Below, one piece after another: positions 9,068 through 17,522 of a stretch of 64,000 bases of DNA. The position numbers and the translations under genes are program-made. This DNA is from Nitrospira sp. (lineage in GTDB: Bacteria; Nitrospirota; Nitrospiria; Nitrospirales; Nitrospiraceae). The DNA lies in the NCBI GenBank assembly GCA_022226955.1, contig CP092079.1:1457053-1521052 (forward strand). Reading direction: 5' to 3'. The notes beneath the pieces were generated by a model. That model made no database searches, was not told the origin of the DNA, and saw only the letters and a program-made list of their open reading frames with translations. Every line of letters begins with the position of its first letter. Position 1 is the first letter of the stretch.

Positions 9068-11395
9068 TTACGGCAGTCCGTTCCGCAACTCCGTGCCATG
9101 CATCCGGGCAAACAGATCCCAGTCGAACTGTTTCGGCGATACCGCATGGAGCGGGATCGTCTCGATCACCCCGCGCTCGCGATAGGCCAGCATGCCGCCC
9201 ACAACATCCTCCGGACGTTCCACTAATCGATGGATCGTCTCATAGGCCAGATGTTGCGCGATCGCTTTGTCCTCCGGCGTCGGCGGCGCGCCGCGCAAGG
9301 TATGGCCAAGAATGGTGGCCTTCGTGGCCTGCGACAACGCATACAACCCGGGCCGCGCATCGCGTTGCGGCCATTGCGCCATCACACCGGCCACGTAGTC
9401 GAGCAGGCCATGCACCCCGCCGTCTCGATGGTGGCGATGCGGCGTGCGTTCGGCCACGACAAACAAGTGGCTCTTATTGGGCACTCCCAATGTACGCTTC
9501 AGCGTCCCGAGCACGACCTCGTCGATATAGGCATCGGGGTCCGGATGCTCGTTGACCAGCAGCCCCTCGGCGCGCGCTTGATAGGCGCAGGCCAGCGCGA
9601 GATGCCCCGACCCGGCGCCCATGACTTCAACGAAGAACACCGTGCCCATGGCGGCACTTGTGGCCTTGAGCGATTCAATCGATTGATTCGCCAGGGCAAT
9701 GGCGGAATGGTAACCCAGCGACGTCGTCCCTTCGATATTGTTGTCGATCGTGCCGGGCAAGCCGACGACCTGCACGCCGAACGCCTCGAAAATTGCCCGG
9801 GCGCCGCGCAAGCTGCCGTCGCCGCCCAGCACGATCAGCGCGCCGTCTTGCAGATAGGGTTCGAGGTGCCGCATCACCGCCTGCTGCACCGCTTCTTCCT
9901 TGAACGCTTCAAAGCGGCTGCTGCCGATGGGACTGCTCGCATGGCTGCTCATGCCCCGCGTCGCCTCTTCCGTGACCGCTTCGATCCAATTGTTCGCCAG
10001 GCCGAGGAACCCGTGCCGGGCGAAGTGCACTTCCAGGCCGAACCGGTGGCCGGTCACGCGCAATTCCTTCAACGCGGCCCCGGCGCCCGCAAAATCGCCA
10101 CCGGAGACCACCGCGACAATCCGTTTGATCTGGCGAGGCTTCAACGTCACGCGATCCTTGCGTATCCGCTCGACCGAGGCCCAGGTATCGCGCGCCGCCC
10201 GCTCCCGCTCCGATAATCCGACCGCTGTGGAGTAGCCCGACAAGCGCCCTTGCTCGTACGTAAGCAGCACGACATTATCCTGGCTCTCTTTGTAATCGCT
10301 GAATTCGGTGAAGGCTTCATGGAACGGGCGCGCGTCCAGGTAAATCATGAGCGCCCGCAACGTCGAACTGTGCGTATACAGGCAAGCCACCTGGCCCTGA
10401 TGCGCGTCGCCCATGCGATGCAGGCCATCGATCACATCGACGTAGAGGTCGAAAAACGAATTCCCGCCAGGATAACAATACAGCGGATTTTTGATCAGAC
10501 GTTTCGCGGTGGACACCTCGACACCGAACGCTTTGGCAAGTTCCTGCGCCTCCACCGTTTTTTCGACGCCCGTGATCCACCCGAAATCCGACGACTCTAA
10601 CGCAGGCGCATACGCCGCCTCGGTGGGAGCATGCGAGTCCTTGATGAGCGCGGCCTCGACACGCTCAAAGAGCTGCCTGGTATTGGGACTTCGAGTGATG
10701 AAGTGGCGAAACCTGGCGGGATCGAGATAGTTCGACAAGCGGAGAAAATCCAGCTGCCGGCCGACCACGCCAACCATCAGGGCCAGCGCCGCCCCCACCG
10801 TGTCGGCGCGCGGCACGCCCCGCTCCGCATCAAGTTGATTCGCCAAGCGGCAGCCAACCCGGTACGTCTTGCTTTCCACCCGCGAAATACCGTGGCGCAT
10901 CGTAAAGAACAGCGTGCGTTCGGCCAGCTCGCGCGGCAAGAGCCAGAATCGCTCGTCACCCAGATCCAGCACAATGCGGCCTTCCGCGAGCTGCGGGGTC
11001 AGCTGCGCGCGCGGCACGATGGCGACCGGGCGGCGATGAGCCGGCTTCAAGACCGATCCGATCGGCGCGCGCAACAAGGGCTGCAACGCGCCTTCGGCCA
11101 GCAGCCGGTTCCATGCGGCAAAAAATACCAGCGGATCGCCGGCGCAGGCCTCATCGATCACGGCTTGCCTGGCGGCCCGGTAGGCCTCGGCTCCTGAAAA
11201 TCCGGTTTGCGCATGCTGAACCAATGCCACAATCCGCTCCATGGCCTGGCGCGCGCGCGCGGCGCGATCGTTCGACGGAGCCGGAGCGGGCGGCGCCGAC
11301 ACGCCATCGATCGCCGGCTGGCGCGCGAACTGCTCTCCATAGGCCAGCAGGCCTTCAATCGTCACGAAATCGAGTGCGTTTATGGTACTCTGCAT
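9068..11395 (-). CDS. 6-phosphofructokinase fused to an FBPase-2-like histidine phosphatase domain
   Basis: A 775-residue protein. Residues 425-775 are a PfkA-type kinase: SGGDFAGAGAA (431-441), GGDGS (524-528) and PGTIDNN (547-553), then GHTLRGAPP. Gly in GGDGS and PGT is typical of ATP- rather than pyrophosphate-dependent enzymes. The second Asp of the usual TIDND is Asn here. Residues about 155-400 look like a histidine phosphatase: RHG at 167-169, S-x3-R at 236-240, YPGGNSFFDL, and the second His in THSS (342). This resembles the fructose-2,6-bisphosphatase half of eukaryotic PFK-2/FBPase-2. Residues 1-150 match nothing I recognise. The start has a good AAGGAG site. It is divergent from pyruvate kinase with a 118-base gap. 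The kinase call is secure; phosphatase activity is inferred. Confidence 0.88.
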   Translation of the reverse strand: MQSTINALDFVTIEGLLAYGEQFARQPAIDGVSAPPAPAPSNDRAARARQAMERIVALVQHAQTGFSGAEAYRAARQAVIDEACAGDPLVFFAAWNRLLAEGALQPLLRAPIGSVLKPAHRRPVAIVPRAQLTPQLAEGRIVLDLGDERFWLLPRELAERTLFFTMRHGISRVESKTYRVGCRLANQLDAERGVPRADTVGAALALMVGVVGRQLDFLRLSNYLDPARFRHFITRSPNTRQLFERVEAALIKDSHAPTEAAYAPALESSDFGWITGVEKTVEAQELAKAFGVEVSTAKRLIKNPLYCYPGGNSFFDLYVDVIDGLHRMGDAHQGQVACLYTHSSTLRALMIYLDARPFHEAFTEFSDYKESQDNVVLLTYEQGRLSGYSTAVGLSERERAARDTWASVERIRKDRVTLKPRQIKRIVAVVSGGDFAGAGAALKELRVTGHRFGLEVHFARHGFLGLANNWIEAVTEEATRGMSSHASSPIGSSRFEAFKEEAVQQAVMRHLEPYLQDGALIVLGGDGSLRGARAIFEAFGVQVVGLPGTIDNNIEGTTSLGYHSAIALANQSIESLKATSAAMGTVFFVEVMGAGSGHLALACAYQARAEGLLVNEHPDPDAYIDEVVLGTLKRTLGVPNKSHLFVVAERTPHRHHRDGGVHGLLDYVAGVMAQWPQRDARPGLYALSQATKATILGHTLRGAPPTPEDKAIAQHLAYETIHRLVERPEDVVGGMLAYRERGVIETIPLHAVSPKQFDWDLFARMHGTELRNGLP

Positions 11396-11513
11396 GCTTC
11401 TCCTTCATCTCCGGGCTGTCGATCCGGCCATCGCCGTGGCGCCCGCCACCGGGCATGAACGAGCGCATCATTGGATGTCCGCTATTTCTATGTCAAGGGC
11501 TGAGGAACACCGC

Positions 11514-12971
11514 ATGCGAAAAGCCAAGATTATCTGCACCATCGGACCGGCCAGTAACACCCCGCCGGTGCTAGACCGGCTCATTGAAGCCGGCATGAAT
11601 GCCGCCAGGCTGAACTTCTCTCATGGGAATTACGATACGCACGCGGCCGCCATTGCAGCGGTCCGCCAGGCGGCGGAACGCCGTCAGGCCGCCGTCGCGA
11701 TCATTCAAGACCTGCAAGGGCCTCGCATCCGCCTGGGCGAGTTACCCGCTGAGGGAATCGACCTGAGCGTCGGTCAATCGGTGCGGCTACAGACAATGCT
11801 GGCGCGATCCGGTGGGCAACTCGGCGCCCAGTCTGTCGCGTCACGGCAGGCCACCGTCCCCGAGATTCCCGTCACCTATCCCTATCTTGCCCGCGACGTC
11901 AAACCCGGCGCGCGGATTCTGATCAACGACGGGTTAATCGAATTAGTAGCCGATCGCATCGTCGGCGGAACCGTCGAATGCACCGTCACGACCGGCGGAA
12001 AAATCACCTCGAACAAAGGCATCAATTTACCGGGCACAGCGGTCAGCGCTCCAACGCTCACCGACAAAGACCGGGAAGACATCCGGTTCGGCATTGCGCA
12101 AGGCGTGGATTATCTCGCCCTCTCCTTCGTCAGAGGGCCGGAAGACATCGTCGCGGCGCGGGCGCTGGTCACCGCTTGCGGCGGAGCGCTGCCGATCATC
12201 GCCAAGATCGAGCGGGCCGAAGCCATCGCCGCCTTGGACGCCATCTTGGATCAGGCGGATGGGGTCATGATTGCGCGGGGCGATCTGGGCGTCGAGCTGA
12301 GCCCTGAAGCCGTGCCGCTGTTGCAGAAACGGATTATCCTGGAAGCCAACCGCCGCGGCCGCCTCGTCATCACCGCCACACAAATGCTGGAGTCGATGAC
12401 ACAGGCCTTGCGTCCGACCAGAGCGGAGGCCTCGGATGTCGCCAATGCCGTATTCGACGGCACCGACGCGGTGATGCTGTCGGCTGAAACGTCCATCGGC
12501 GCGCACCCGGTTGAAACCGTCCAGGTCATGGATCGCATCGTGTGCGTGGCGGAAGAAGGCCCCGAGCCTGGCGTAAACCTCACGCGCCACACCGATTGGG
12601 GAGGCATGGATTTCCCCGAAGCGGTCTGCACCGCCGCAGCGTCGGCAGCTAAAGCGATTGCCGCCAGCCTCATCGTCGTCTTCAGTGAACGGGGGACGAC
12701 CGCGCGTCTGATCTCGAAACAGCGTCCTGCCGCGCCGATCGTCGCCTTCACCCTGTTCGAGCCGGTCAGAAAACAGATGGCCCTCTATTGGGGCGTGCGC
12801 CCCTATACCATGCCGCAGATCGAACATACCGATGCCCGTATGGACGAAGCCGAGCGACGGCTGAAAGCGGAGGAACTGGCTAAGGCGGGAGACCGGATTG
12901 TCATTCTCTCCGGGACCCGCAGCGGGCACCCAGGGGGAACGAACCTGATCAAACTGCATGTCGTGGGATAA
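11514..12971 (+). CDS. pyk: Pyruvate kinase
   Basis: A 485-residue enzyme converting phosphoenolpyruvate and ADP to pyruvate and ATP. It shows the N-terminal AKIICTIGPAS, the NFSHG active-site loop, KIERAEA with the catalytic Lys, and MIARGDLGVEL followed by the TATQMLESM signature. The C-terminal allosteric-type domain is present and ends in a GxPGGTN motif. Start 11514 was chosen because MRKAKIICTIGP is the family N-terminus and a GAGGA site lies upstream; the frame is open further upstream. Divergent from the phosphofructokinase fusion, so the two lower-glycolysis control points share one regulatory gap. Confidence 0.96.
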   Translation: MRKAKIICTIGPASNTPPVLDRLIEAGMNAARLNFSHGNYDTHAAAIAAVRQAAERRQAAVAIIQDLQGPRIRLGELPAEGIDLSVGQSVRLQTMLARSGGQLGAQSVASRQATVPEIPVTYPYLARDVKPGARILINDGLIELVADRIVGGTVECTVTTGGKITSNKGINLPGTAVSAPTLTDKDREDIRFGIAQGVDYLALSFVRGPEDIVAARALVTACGGALPIIAKIERAEAIAALDAILDQADGVMIARGDLGVELSPEAVPLLQKRIILEANRRGRLVITATQMLESMTQALRPTRAEASDVANAVFDGTDAVMLSAETSIGAHPVETVQVMDRIVCVAEEGPEPGVNLTRHTDWGGMDFPEAVCTAAASAAKAIAASLIVVFSERGTTARLISKQRPAAPIVAFTLFEPVRKQMALYWGVRPYTMPQIEHTDARMDEAERRLKAEELAKAGDRIVILSGTRSGHPGGTNLIKLHVVG

Positions 12972-13068
12972 CTGATGTCCGCCATGGCATCGATGGGACA
13001 ACCATCCAGCGGATCAAGGAGTGGCAGCCGGCATTCCGCCTGGATCGAGAGACAGTCGCCGAACGGCC

Positions 13069-13887
13069 TCAGGGTTGAGCCCGGCCGGCGTAGCGGCCCA
13101 GCGACGACACAAACGGGAAGCGCAGCATCATGAAGAGATTCAGGCACACCGGCGGGCCGAGATGGTCGAGCCCGATTTTCACCCCCAGTTGCCCCAACCT
13201 TGGCTCCGCGCAATAGGTTCCGAACAGCCGATCCCACCAGGGCACGTTAAAGCCATAGTTGCTGTTCGTCTCGCGCACCGCCGTCGAGTGATGGATGCGA
13301 TGCATATCCGGCGTGACCACGAAATACCGCAGCACCCGATCCAGCCACAACGGCATCCGCACATTGCTGTGATTGAACAAGGATGTCGCGTTCAGGATAA
13401 CTTCAAAGACAACGACCGCCAGCGGCGCCACGCCCAGCAACAAGACCGCGAGGGCTTTCACGCCCGTTGAAATCACAATCTCGACCGGATGGAAGCGGAC
13501 GCCGCTGGTGACATCCAAGTCCAAATCCGAATGATGCATCATGTGAAAGCGCCAGAGCAGCGGCACAAAGTGAAACACTTGATGCTGCCAATAGATAATC
13601 AAATCCAGCAGCACGACCGCGATACCCGTTTCGATCCAGACCGGCCACTCCACAAGATTTAGGAGCCCCCACCCCCGTTCTTGCGCCAGCGCCGCGACAG
13701 CCACGACTCCGCCCATGAAGAATACACGGGCAATCGCTGTATTCAGAGCCACGATGGTCAGATTCCCGCCCCACCGGCAAAGCTTCGATGCCGTGAGCGC
13801 CCTTCGCGGGGCAATGAGTTCCCATGTGGCCATGATCGTCAAAACCGCGAGATAGGAGCCGATACGAATAACATCCTGCGTGGCCAT
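13069..13887 (-). CDS. Sterol desaturase / fatty acid hydroxylase family protein
   Basis: A 272-residue membrane protein with four or five hydrophobic segments. It carries the three histidine clusters of the di-iron hydroxylase family: HQVFH, HMMHH (WRFHMMHHSDLDLD) and HRIHHS (TPDMHRIHHS). A further His lies in FRHP-like GVRFHP. Family members hydroxylate or desaturate lipids with oxygen; the substrate here is unknown (a hopanoid, fatty alcohol or carotenoid is possible). A strong AGGAGG site precedes the ATG. It stands alone, 97 bases from pyruvate kinase. Confidence 0.9.
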   Translation of the reverse strand: MATQDVIRIGSYLAVLTIMATWELIAPRRALTASKLCRWGGNLTIVALNTAIARVFFMGGVVAVAALAQERGWGLLNLVEWPVWIETGIAVVLLDLIIYWQHQVFHFVPLLWRFHMMHHSDLDLDVTSGVRFHPVEIVISTGVKALAVLLLGVAPLAVVVFEVILNATSLFNHSNVRMPLWLDRVLRYFVVTPDMHRIHHSTAVRETNSNYGFNVPWWDRLFGTYCAEPRLGQLGVKIGLDHLGPPVCLNLFMMLRFPFVSSLGRYAGRAQP

Positions 13888-13924
13888 AACCGCACCTCCT
13901 ACTCGCTAAGAGCCGGACAGAGGC

Positions 13925-14061
13925 CAATGGATTCAACCGAAACAGGAACGGATCATTTTCCGTCCCGACGCGCACATACTGCTGGCATTGGTGGACGCAA
14001 TTATCCAACAGATCGCGCACTGGCAGAGATGAATGAGCCGCTCCTTGGAAACTCGGCGGTC
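13925..14061 (+). repeat. Diverged direct repeat, copy 1
   Basis: This intergenic stretch aligns with 15892-16036 in the same orientation. The best-conserved parts are the start (CAATGGATTCAA), TGGCATyGGTGrACG, and a 27-base block around CTGGCAGAGA with 23 matches by eye. Copy 1 keeps a short open frame to a TGA at about 14030, so the repeat could be a degraded gene fragment. The two copies bracket the toxin-antitoxin region. Confidence 0.6.
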
Positions 14062-14066
14062 ATGCG

Positions 14067-14429
14067 TTACGGAGAAAACGGCCCGACCGACAACCCGGCA
14101 ATCGCGACAATGCCGCCCACGCAGCAGAGCACGAATCCAGCGGCGCCTGCCACGAACCAGGGACGAACCGGCGCGAACTCGGCCGGCGTGAGCCGGTCGT
14201 GCAGCTCAACCGGCCGCCGCCACCACCATGACGGCAGCGTCATGCGCCTGGCCAACGCGCGATACAAGACGACGTGATACCACAACCCCGCCGGAATCCC
14301 GAGCAGCAAGCCTCCGGCCAGGACCCACAGACCGAACTCGATCATGATCAGTGGCGTAATCGCCTTGGCAATGAAGCCCAGCACCGCGACCCCGGCCAAA
14401 CTGATCAGTACCAGTAAGAACTCATGCAT
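14067..14429 (-). CDS. Small membrane protein of unknown function
   Basis: A 120-residue protein with hydrophobic segments at about 3-22, 28-50 and 92-115. Between them is a basic, Trp-rich cytoplasmic stretch (SWWWRRPVELHDRL). No family recognised. No clear ribosome-binding site precedes the ATG. Codon use looks normal for the region. It lies next to repeat copy 1 and has no obvious operon partner. Confidence 0.65.
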   Translation of the reverse strand: MHEFLLVLISLAGVAVLGFIAKAITPLIMIEFGLWVLAGGLLLGIPAGLWYHVVLYRALARRMTLPSWWWRRPVELHDRLTPAEFAPVRPWFVAGAAGFVLCCVGGIVAIAGLSVGPFSP

Positions 14430-14542
14430 GGGGCGGATTGTACCGGATTGACACAGGAGAGGAGAAGCACCGCGTTGTGAGGGAAATTCTAGCGAATCAC
14501 CGACAACCGCCTAACGTTCCACTGAGAACTATTCATCCACAC

Positions 14543-14917
14543 TTACTCCGGCTGCCAAAAATGCTTGATATCGAACGAGAGTTGACGATGGTGCTTGATG
14601 GCTAAAAATACGATCCGGTCCTGTCGGATAAGGTAGAGCACGAGATGGTCGTCCAGAATGGATTCGCGCAGACTGTCGCCCTTCTTCAGTAGACGACGAA
14701 GCTTCTGAGTGAGCGCTTCAGCCTTTGAAGACTTGATCGTCCGTGCAAGAAATACACGGCCTGACTCTGGAAAGCGGCAGTGGGTGGGAATCGTCTCATC
14801 GAACAGACGGTCTAACAACCGATTGAATGCCAGACGGCCTTTCAGGCCAAGAAAGGCTTCAAGATCGGCCAGATTGGCAGAAAAGTTTTCGGTAAAGACT
14901 GGCCGTTTACCGGCCAT
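14543..14917 (-). CDS. RelE/ParE-superfamily toxin-like protein
   Basis: A 124-residue protein with the RelE/ParE fold pattern: N-terminal helices (FTENFSANLADLEAF), then strands ending in DHLVLYLIRQDRIVFLAIKHHRQLSFD. Known members are mRNA interferases or gyrase poisons. Catalytic residues cannot be assigned confidently. It overlaps the 3' end of the upstream antitoxin gene by 11 bases, the standard antitoxin-first operon order. It is slightly longer than typical RelE (about 95). Confidence 0.75.
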   Translation of the reverse strand: MAGKRPVFTENFSANLADLEAFLGLKGRLAFNRLLDRLFDETIPTHCRFPESGRVFLARTIKSSKAEALTQKLRRLLKKGDSLRESILDDHLVLYLIRQDRIVFLAIKHHRQLSFDIKHFWQPE

Positions 14918-15188
14918 GTCGGGACTTGAGTTGAGCCAACGTGAGCGTTCGCTTCTTCCCCAGGTCCGTCATCCCCTTAACCGCTTCTTGGAGGAGGCTG
15001 ACATGAATCTGCTCACGCTCCAATCGATGGTAGTAATCCAAGCGGTCGGCGTCGATCAATGCCGCGCAACTTCCGCCATTCTTGGTAATGATCTTTTCCG
15101 TTCCATTTGTGCGAACCTCTTCGCACAGCTCAGTGAGCTTCGCCCTTGCCTGGCTCAGTGACACGATGTCTTTCGAGGTAATCGCCAT
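14907..15188 (-). CDS. Phd/YefM-family antitoxin
   Basis: A 93-residue protein whose N-terminal half is the Phd/YefM DNA-binding fold (VSLSQARAKLTELCEEV, then KIITKNGGSCAALIDADR). The C-terminal tail would wrap the toxin. The start at 15188 is preferred over 15200 because a GGAG site lies 6 bases upstream. It is translationally coupled to the RelE-like gene. Such antitoxins normally autorepress their own promoter, which should lie in 15200-15250. Confidence 0.82.
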   Translation of the reverse strand: MAITSKDIVSLSQARAKLTELCEEVRTNGTEKIITKNGGSCAALIDADRLDYYHRLEREQIHVSLLQEAVKGMTDLGKKRTLTLAQLKSRHGR

Positions 15189-15251
15189 GCTTCGCTCCAT
15201 ACTGAGGACAGTCTAAATTACGTACAGAATTCCGTCAACATCGCGCTCGCA

Positions 15252-15294
15252 CGAAAAACCAGGGCCACAATGGTTTTTGGAACCATTGTGGCCC
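15252..15294 (-). terminator. Rho-independent terminator
   Basis: A perfect 14-bp stem (15262-15275 with 15281-15294) and a 5-base loop. Read on the minus strand it is followed by a run of five T (complement of 15254-15258). It sits about 43 bases past the stop of the minus-strand secreted-protein gene and insulates it from the toxin-antitoxin operon. Confidence 0.75.
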
Positions 15295-15336
15295 CCGAGA
15301 TCAACGGTCATTCCCATTCGCTAGAAACCGCGAACC

Positions 15337-15798
15337 CTATTTCCCGACACACTGCCAGGTCTTGCCGACCAGCGTCAGCGCCGGACGCAGGATGCCGCTA
15401 ATCTCCATAAAAGACCCCGTGGAAGTCAGATCGTCCGTGAGAAACGTGGAAACGCGCATCCAGGAGACGGCCTGCTTGATGGAACAGCCCGACGCCTTCG
15501 TGGTGCATAAGGCATCGCAAATAATGATGCTCGTCTCCGCGCAGTTGTAGGTCTTCACGATATAGTTCTTCCAGACATGCGGCGCCCGATTCGGATTCCA
15601 GGTCTCGAAGACAGGCTTCCACGTCACATTGTACGAAAAGGTCGTCGATGAATCGCAGATCGGCGTATCGGCTGCCAATTGCGTCACATGCCAGGGCTTA
15701 ACCGGCGGGGATACTTTGATCGCGGCCTGCGCCGACGACACAACACTGGCGAGAATGCTCGCCATCAACACAGCACCAATTACAATTGCGTTTCTCAT
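15337..15798 (-). CDS. Secreted protein of unknown function
   Basis: A 153-residue protein with a clear Sec signal peptide (hydrophobic core about 4-18, cleavage likely after SSAQA). The mature part holds six cysteines (e.g. in CDSSTTF, YNCAETS, ICDALC, SGCS), suggesting disulfides in the periplasm or outside. No family recognised. A GGAGGG site precedes the ATG. A strong terminator follows, so it is probably a single-gene unit. Confidence 0.7.
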   Translation of the reverse strand: MRNAIVIGAVLMASILASVVSSAQAAIKVSPPVKPWHVTQLAADTPICDSSTTFSYNVTWKPVFETWNPNRAPHVWKNYIVKTYNCAETSIIICDALCTTKASGCSIKQAVSWMRVSTFLTDDLTSTGSFMEISGILRPALTLVGKTWQCVGK

Positions 15799-16152
15799 GC
15801 GGCCCTCCAGGTTAAGCGCCGACAGGCTACTCCGATTGATTCCAATGCGCCAGCCTCGTCATGCCGACAAAGACCTAATCGCCCAGGCATTCAATGGATT
15901 CAATGCAAAGCAGGATCGGACAGTCTTCCGCAACTACCCCTGAGTACTAATGGCATCGGTGAACGTCAAGCGATTGCCGATGGGATCGAGCGCTGGCAGA
16001 GAGGAATGAATAGCCTCTCAAAAACTCAGAATGTCCCCAGAGCATCACGCAATCGAGATGAAGGTTAACCTCTACCCAACAAAAGCAAGTGACGAAGGCA
16101 CCACTGATTCCTGAAGTGTCTTTTTGACATAGGGTAAGGCTTCGCCAAGCCT
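15799..16152. other. Gene-free stretch containing repeat copy 2
   Basis: No supportable gene here. It holds repeat copy 2 (15892-16036) and then passes into AT-richer sequence toward 16153. It probably marks the edge of an acquired segment. A small 7-bp hairpin at 16136-16153 overlaps the stop of the next minus-strand gene but has no T-run. Confidence 0.5.
15892..16036 (+). repeat. Diverged direct repeat, copy 2
   Basis: Partner of 13925-14061 in the same orientation. Its tail (AAACTCAGAATGTCC near 16020-16034) is echoed by AAATTCAGAATGTTCTC near 17621-17637, at the far side of the AT-richer segment. That could be a short flanking direct repeat, though the match is imperfect. Confidence 0.55.
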
Positions 16153-16638
16153 TTACTTTTCGAGACCGTTCTTTTTCGAAAGAGAGACCCAAATGAGCTC
16201 CGCATCGAAAGTGCCCGGAGTGTCGTCCTTCTCCTTAAGCATCTCAATTGTAATTGTCGAAACTGGATAGTTCGACGTCCCCATAAACCCACTTGAATAA
16301 CCGGTAGCCGAAAAACTCCCATAACTAGAGACCGTTCCAGTTGTATGCGTTGAACCAGGTATGTAGAAGGCCTGAGATTGCGAAGACTGGCTTTCGTTCA
16401 ATATGCGGAAGTACTTGTAGCCTTTCCCTTTGGCAATTTCTGACGCCCTCATAATCGCAAAGTCATCGCACTCGTTTTGAGGAATGCTATACCCGGCATA
16501 AGAAACACGATACACCCTCTCGTTCAACTGAGTATCTGAATACCCAAGTTTCCACATATTATCCGAATTGTGATAACTCCGGCCTATATCACAACCTCCA
16601 ACCATCAACACAACCACCAACAAAATTAGCCTGTTCAT
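16153..16638 (-). CDS. Probable CC0125/CC1285-type lipoprotein
   Basis: A 161-residue protein with a lipoprotein signal (hydrophobic N-terminus, lipobox VGGC with Cys16). The mature part resembles the CC0125/CC1285 lipoprotein family (YSDTQLNERVYRVSYAGY, then CDDFAIMRASEIA and GYKYFRI). No function is known for that family. The gene is AT-richer than its surroundings and shares strand and spacing (33 bases) with the MuF-like gene, so they may have arrived together. Confidence 0.65.
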   Translation of the reverse strand: MNRLILLVVVLMVGGCDIGRSYHNSDNMWKLGYSDTQLNERVYRVSYAGYSIPQNECDDFAIMRASEIAKGKGYKYFRILNESQSSQSQAFYIPGSTHTTGTVSSYGSFSATGYSSGFMGTSNYPVSTITIEMLKEKDDTPGTFDAELIWVSLSKKNGLEK

Positions 16639-16671
16639 TTGTTAGTCTCCGTTAGGGGCCCTCCACTCCTA

Positions 16672-17514
16672 CTACTTTCTCTGATCAGCACCCTCGCTTA
16701 ACCACAAAGCAAAAGACCGCCCTCTGTTCTCTCGATATATTGCCCCAGTACGCTTGAGAGAACTTATCGCATATCCCACCTTATCCTTCTCTTCGAGCCC
16801 GAACCGCTCATACAGCTTTGACTGTACGAGACCGGGCTCTCCTCCTAGAATGGCAATCACTTTCAGTTTATAGATCACAAGTTCCTCCTCAGTTGGACTC
16901 GAAGAAACTGGATCATATTCCAACACCGACCTATCATGCAGGTTTCGGCCTTTGGGTGGCCCAATATACTGACCAAGGGGTCCGTAGAGTGGCCTGTAAA
17001 GCACTGTGTCGCAACTACAATTAAATGTTTCCGCTATATCAGCGGCAGGATCACGGGGATAGTTGATCAATTTGCCAGTGACCGGATTACAAAACGCCTC
17101 GTTAAAGCTTACGATTTGTCCATGCATCGAAACGTGTCCATCATTTGGTTCTTTCGTGTTACCACTTTGAACCCATACCTTTTTCAACTCAGGCGAGTAT
17201 TTACACGCTTCTCCGTGGCGAATATTCTTAGCCAAGGCATAGAGATAGCCCATTTCTTGATGGATGATAAGCGCTGCATGACGGTTGTTGGGGATAGTAC
17301 AGTGCGAAGGTTGTGCATCGGGTAGCGTTTCTCGGTCAAGAACTTTTCTAACGGCTTCAATGCTGTTTCCCACAGGATGCCTTTCACGCATCCCTTTCCT
17401 CAGAATTTGTCCAATCTGCTCCCTTCCCACTTCAGAAATAAACAGCACCCAGTCGGCAATCTGACGCTGATCTAGCGCCGCTTCCAGTGATTGGGGGAAA
17501 AAAGGTTCTGTCAT
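16672..17514 (-). CDS. Phage MuF-like head-morphogenesis domain protein with C-terminal winged-helix-like region
   Basis: A 280-residue protein. The central part (about 110-180) matches the C-terminal pattern of Mu gpF/minor head proteins: KKVWVQSGNT, DGHVSMHGQIVSF, FCNPVTG, YPRDPAADIAETFNCSC. The last 70 residues look like a winged helix (YKLKVIAILGGEPGL, then YAISSLKRTGAIYREN). No other phage gene is nearby, so this is either a prophage relic or a MuF domain reused elsewhere (MuF domains also occur in polymorphic toxins). The gene is AT-richer than its neighbours. Its ribosome-binding region lies inside a hairpin. Confidence 0.6.
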   Translation of the reverse strand: MTEPFFPQSLEAALDQRQIADWVLFISEVGREQIGQILRKGMRERHPVGNSIEAVRKVLDRETLPDAQPSHCTIPNNRHAALIIHQEMGYLYALAKNIRHGEACKYSPELKKVWVQSGNTKEPNDGHVSMHGQIVSFNEAFCNPVTGKLINYPRDPAADIAETFNCSCDTVLYRPLYGPLGQYIGPPKGRNLHDRSVLEYDPVSSSPTEEELVIYKLKVIAILGGEPGLVQSKLYERFGLEEKDKVGYAISSLKRTGAIYRENRGRSFALWLSEGADQRK

Positions 17515-17522
17515 AAGACATC

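Noticed and set aside
16136-16153. Small hairpin at the end of the lipoprotein gene as a terminator
   Set aside because: The stem is only 7 bp, overlaps the stop codon and has no T-run on the minus strand.
16153-17514. Prophage
   Set aside because: Only one MuF-like domain; no portal, terminase, capsid, tail, lysis or integrase gene in the window.
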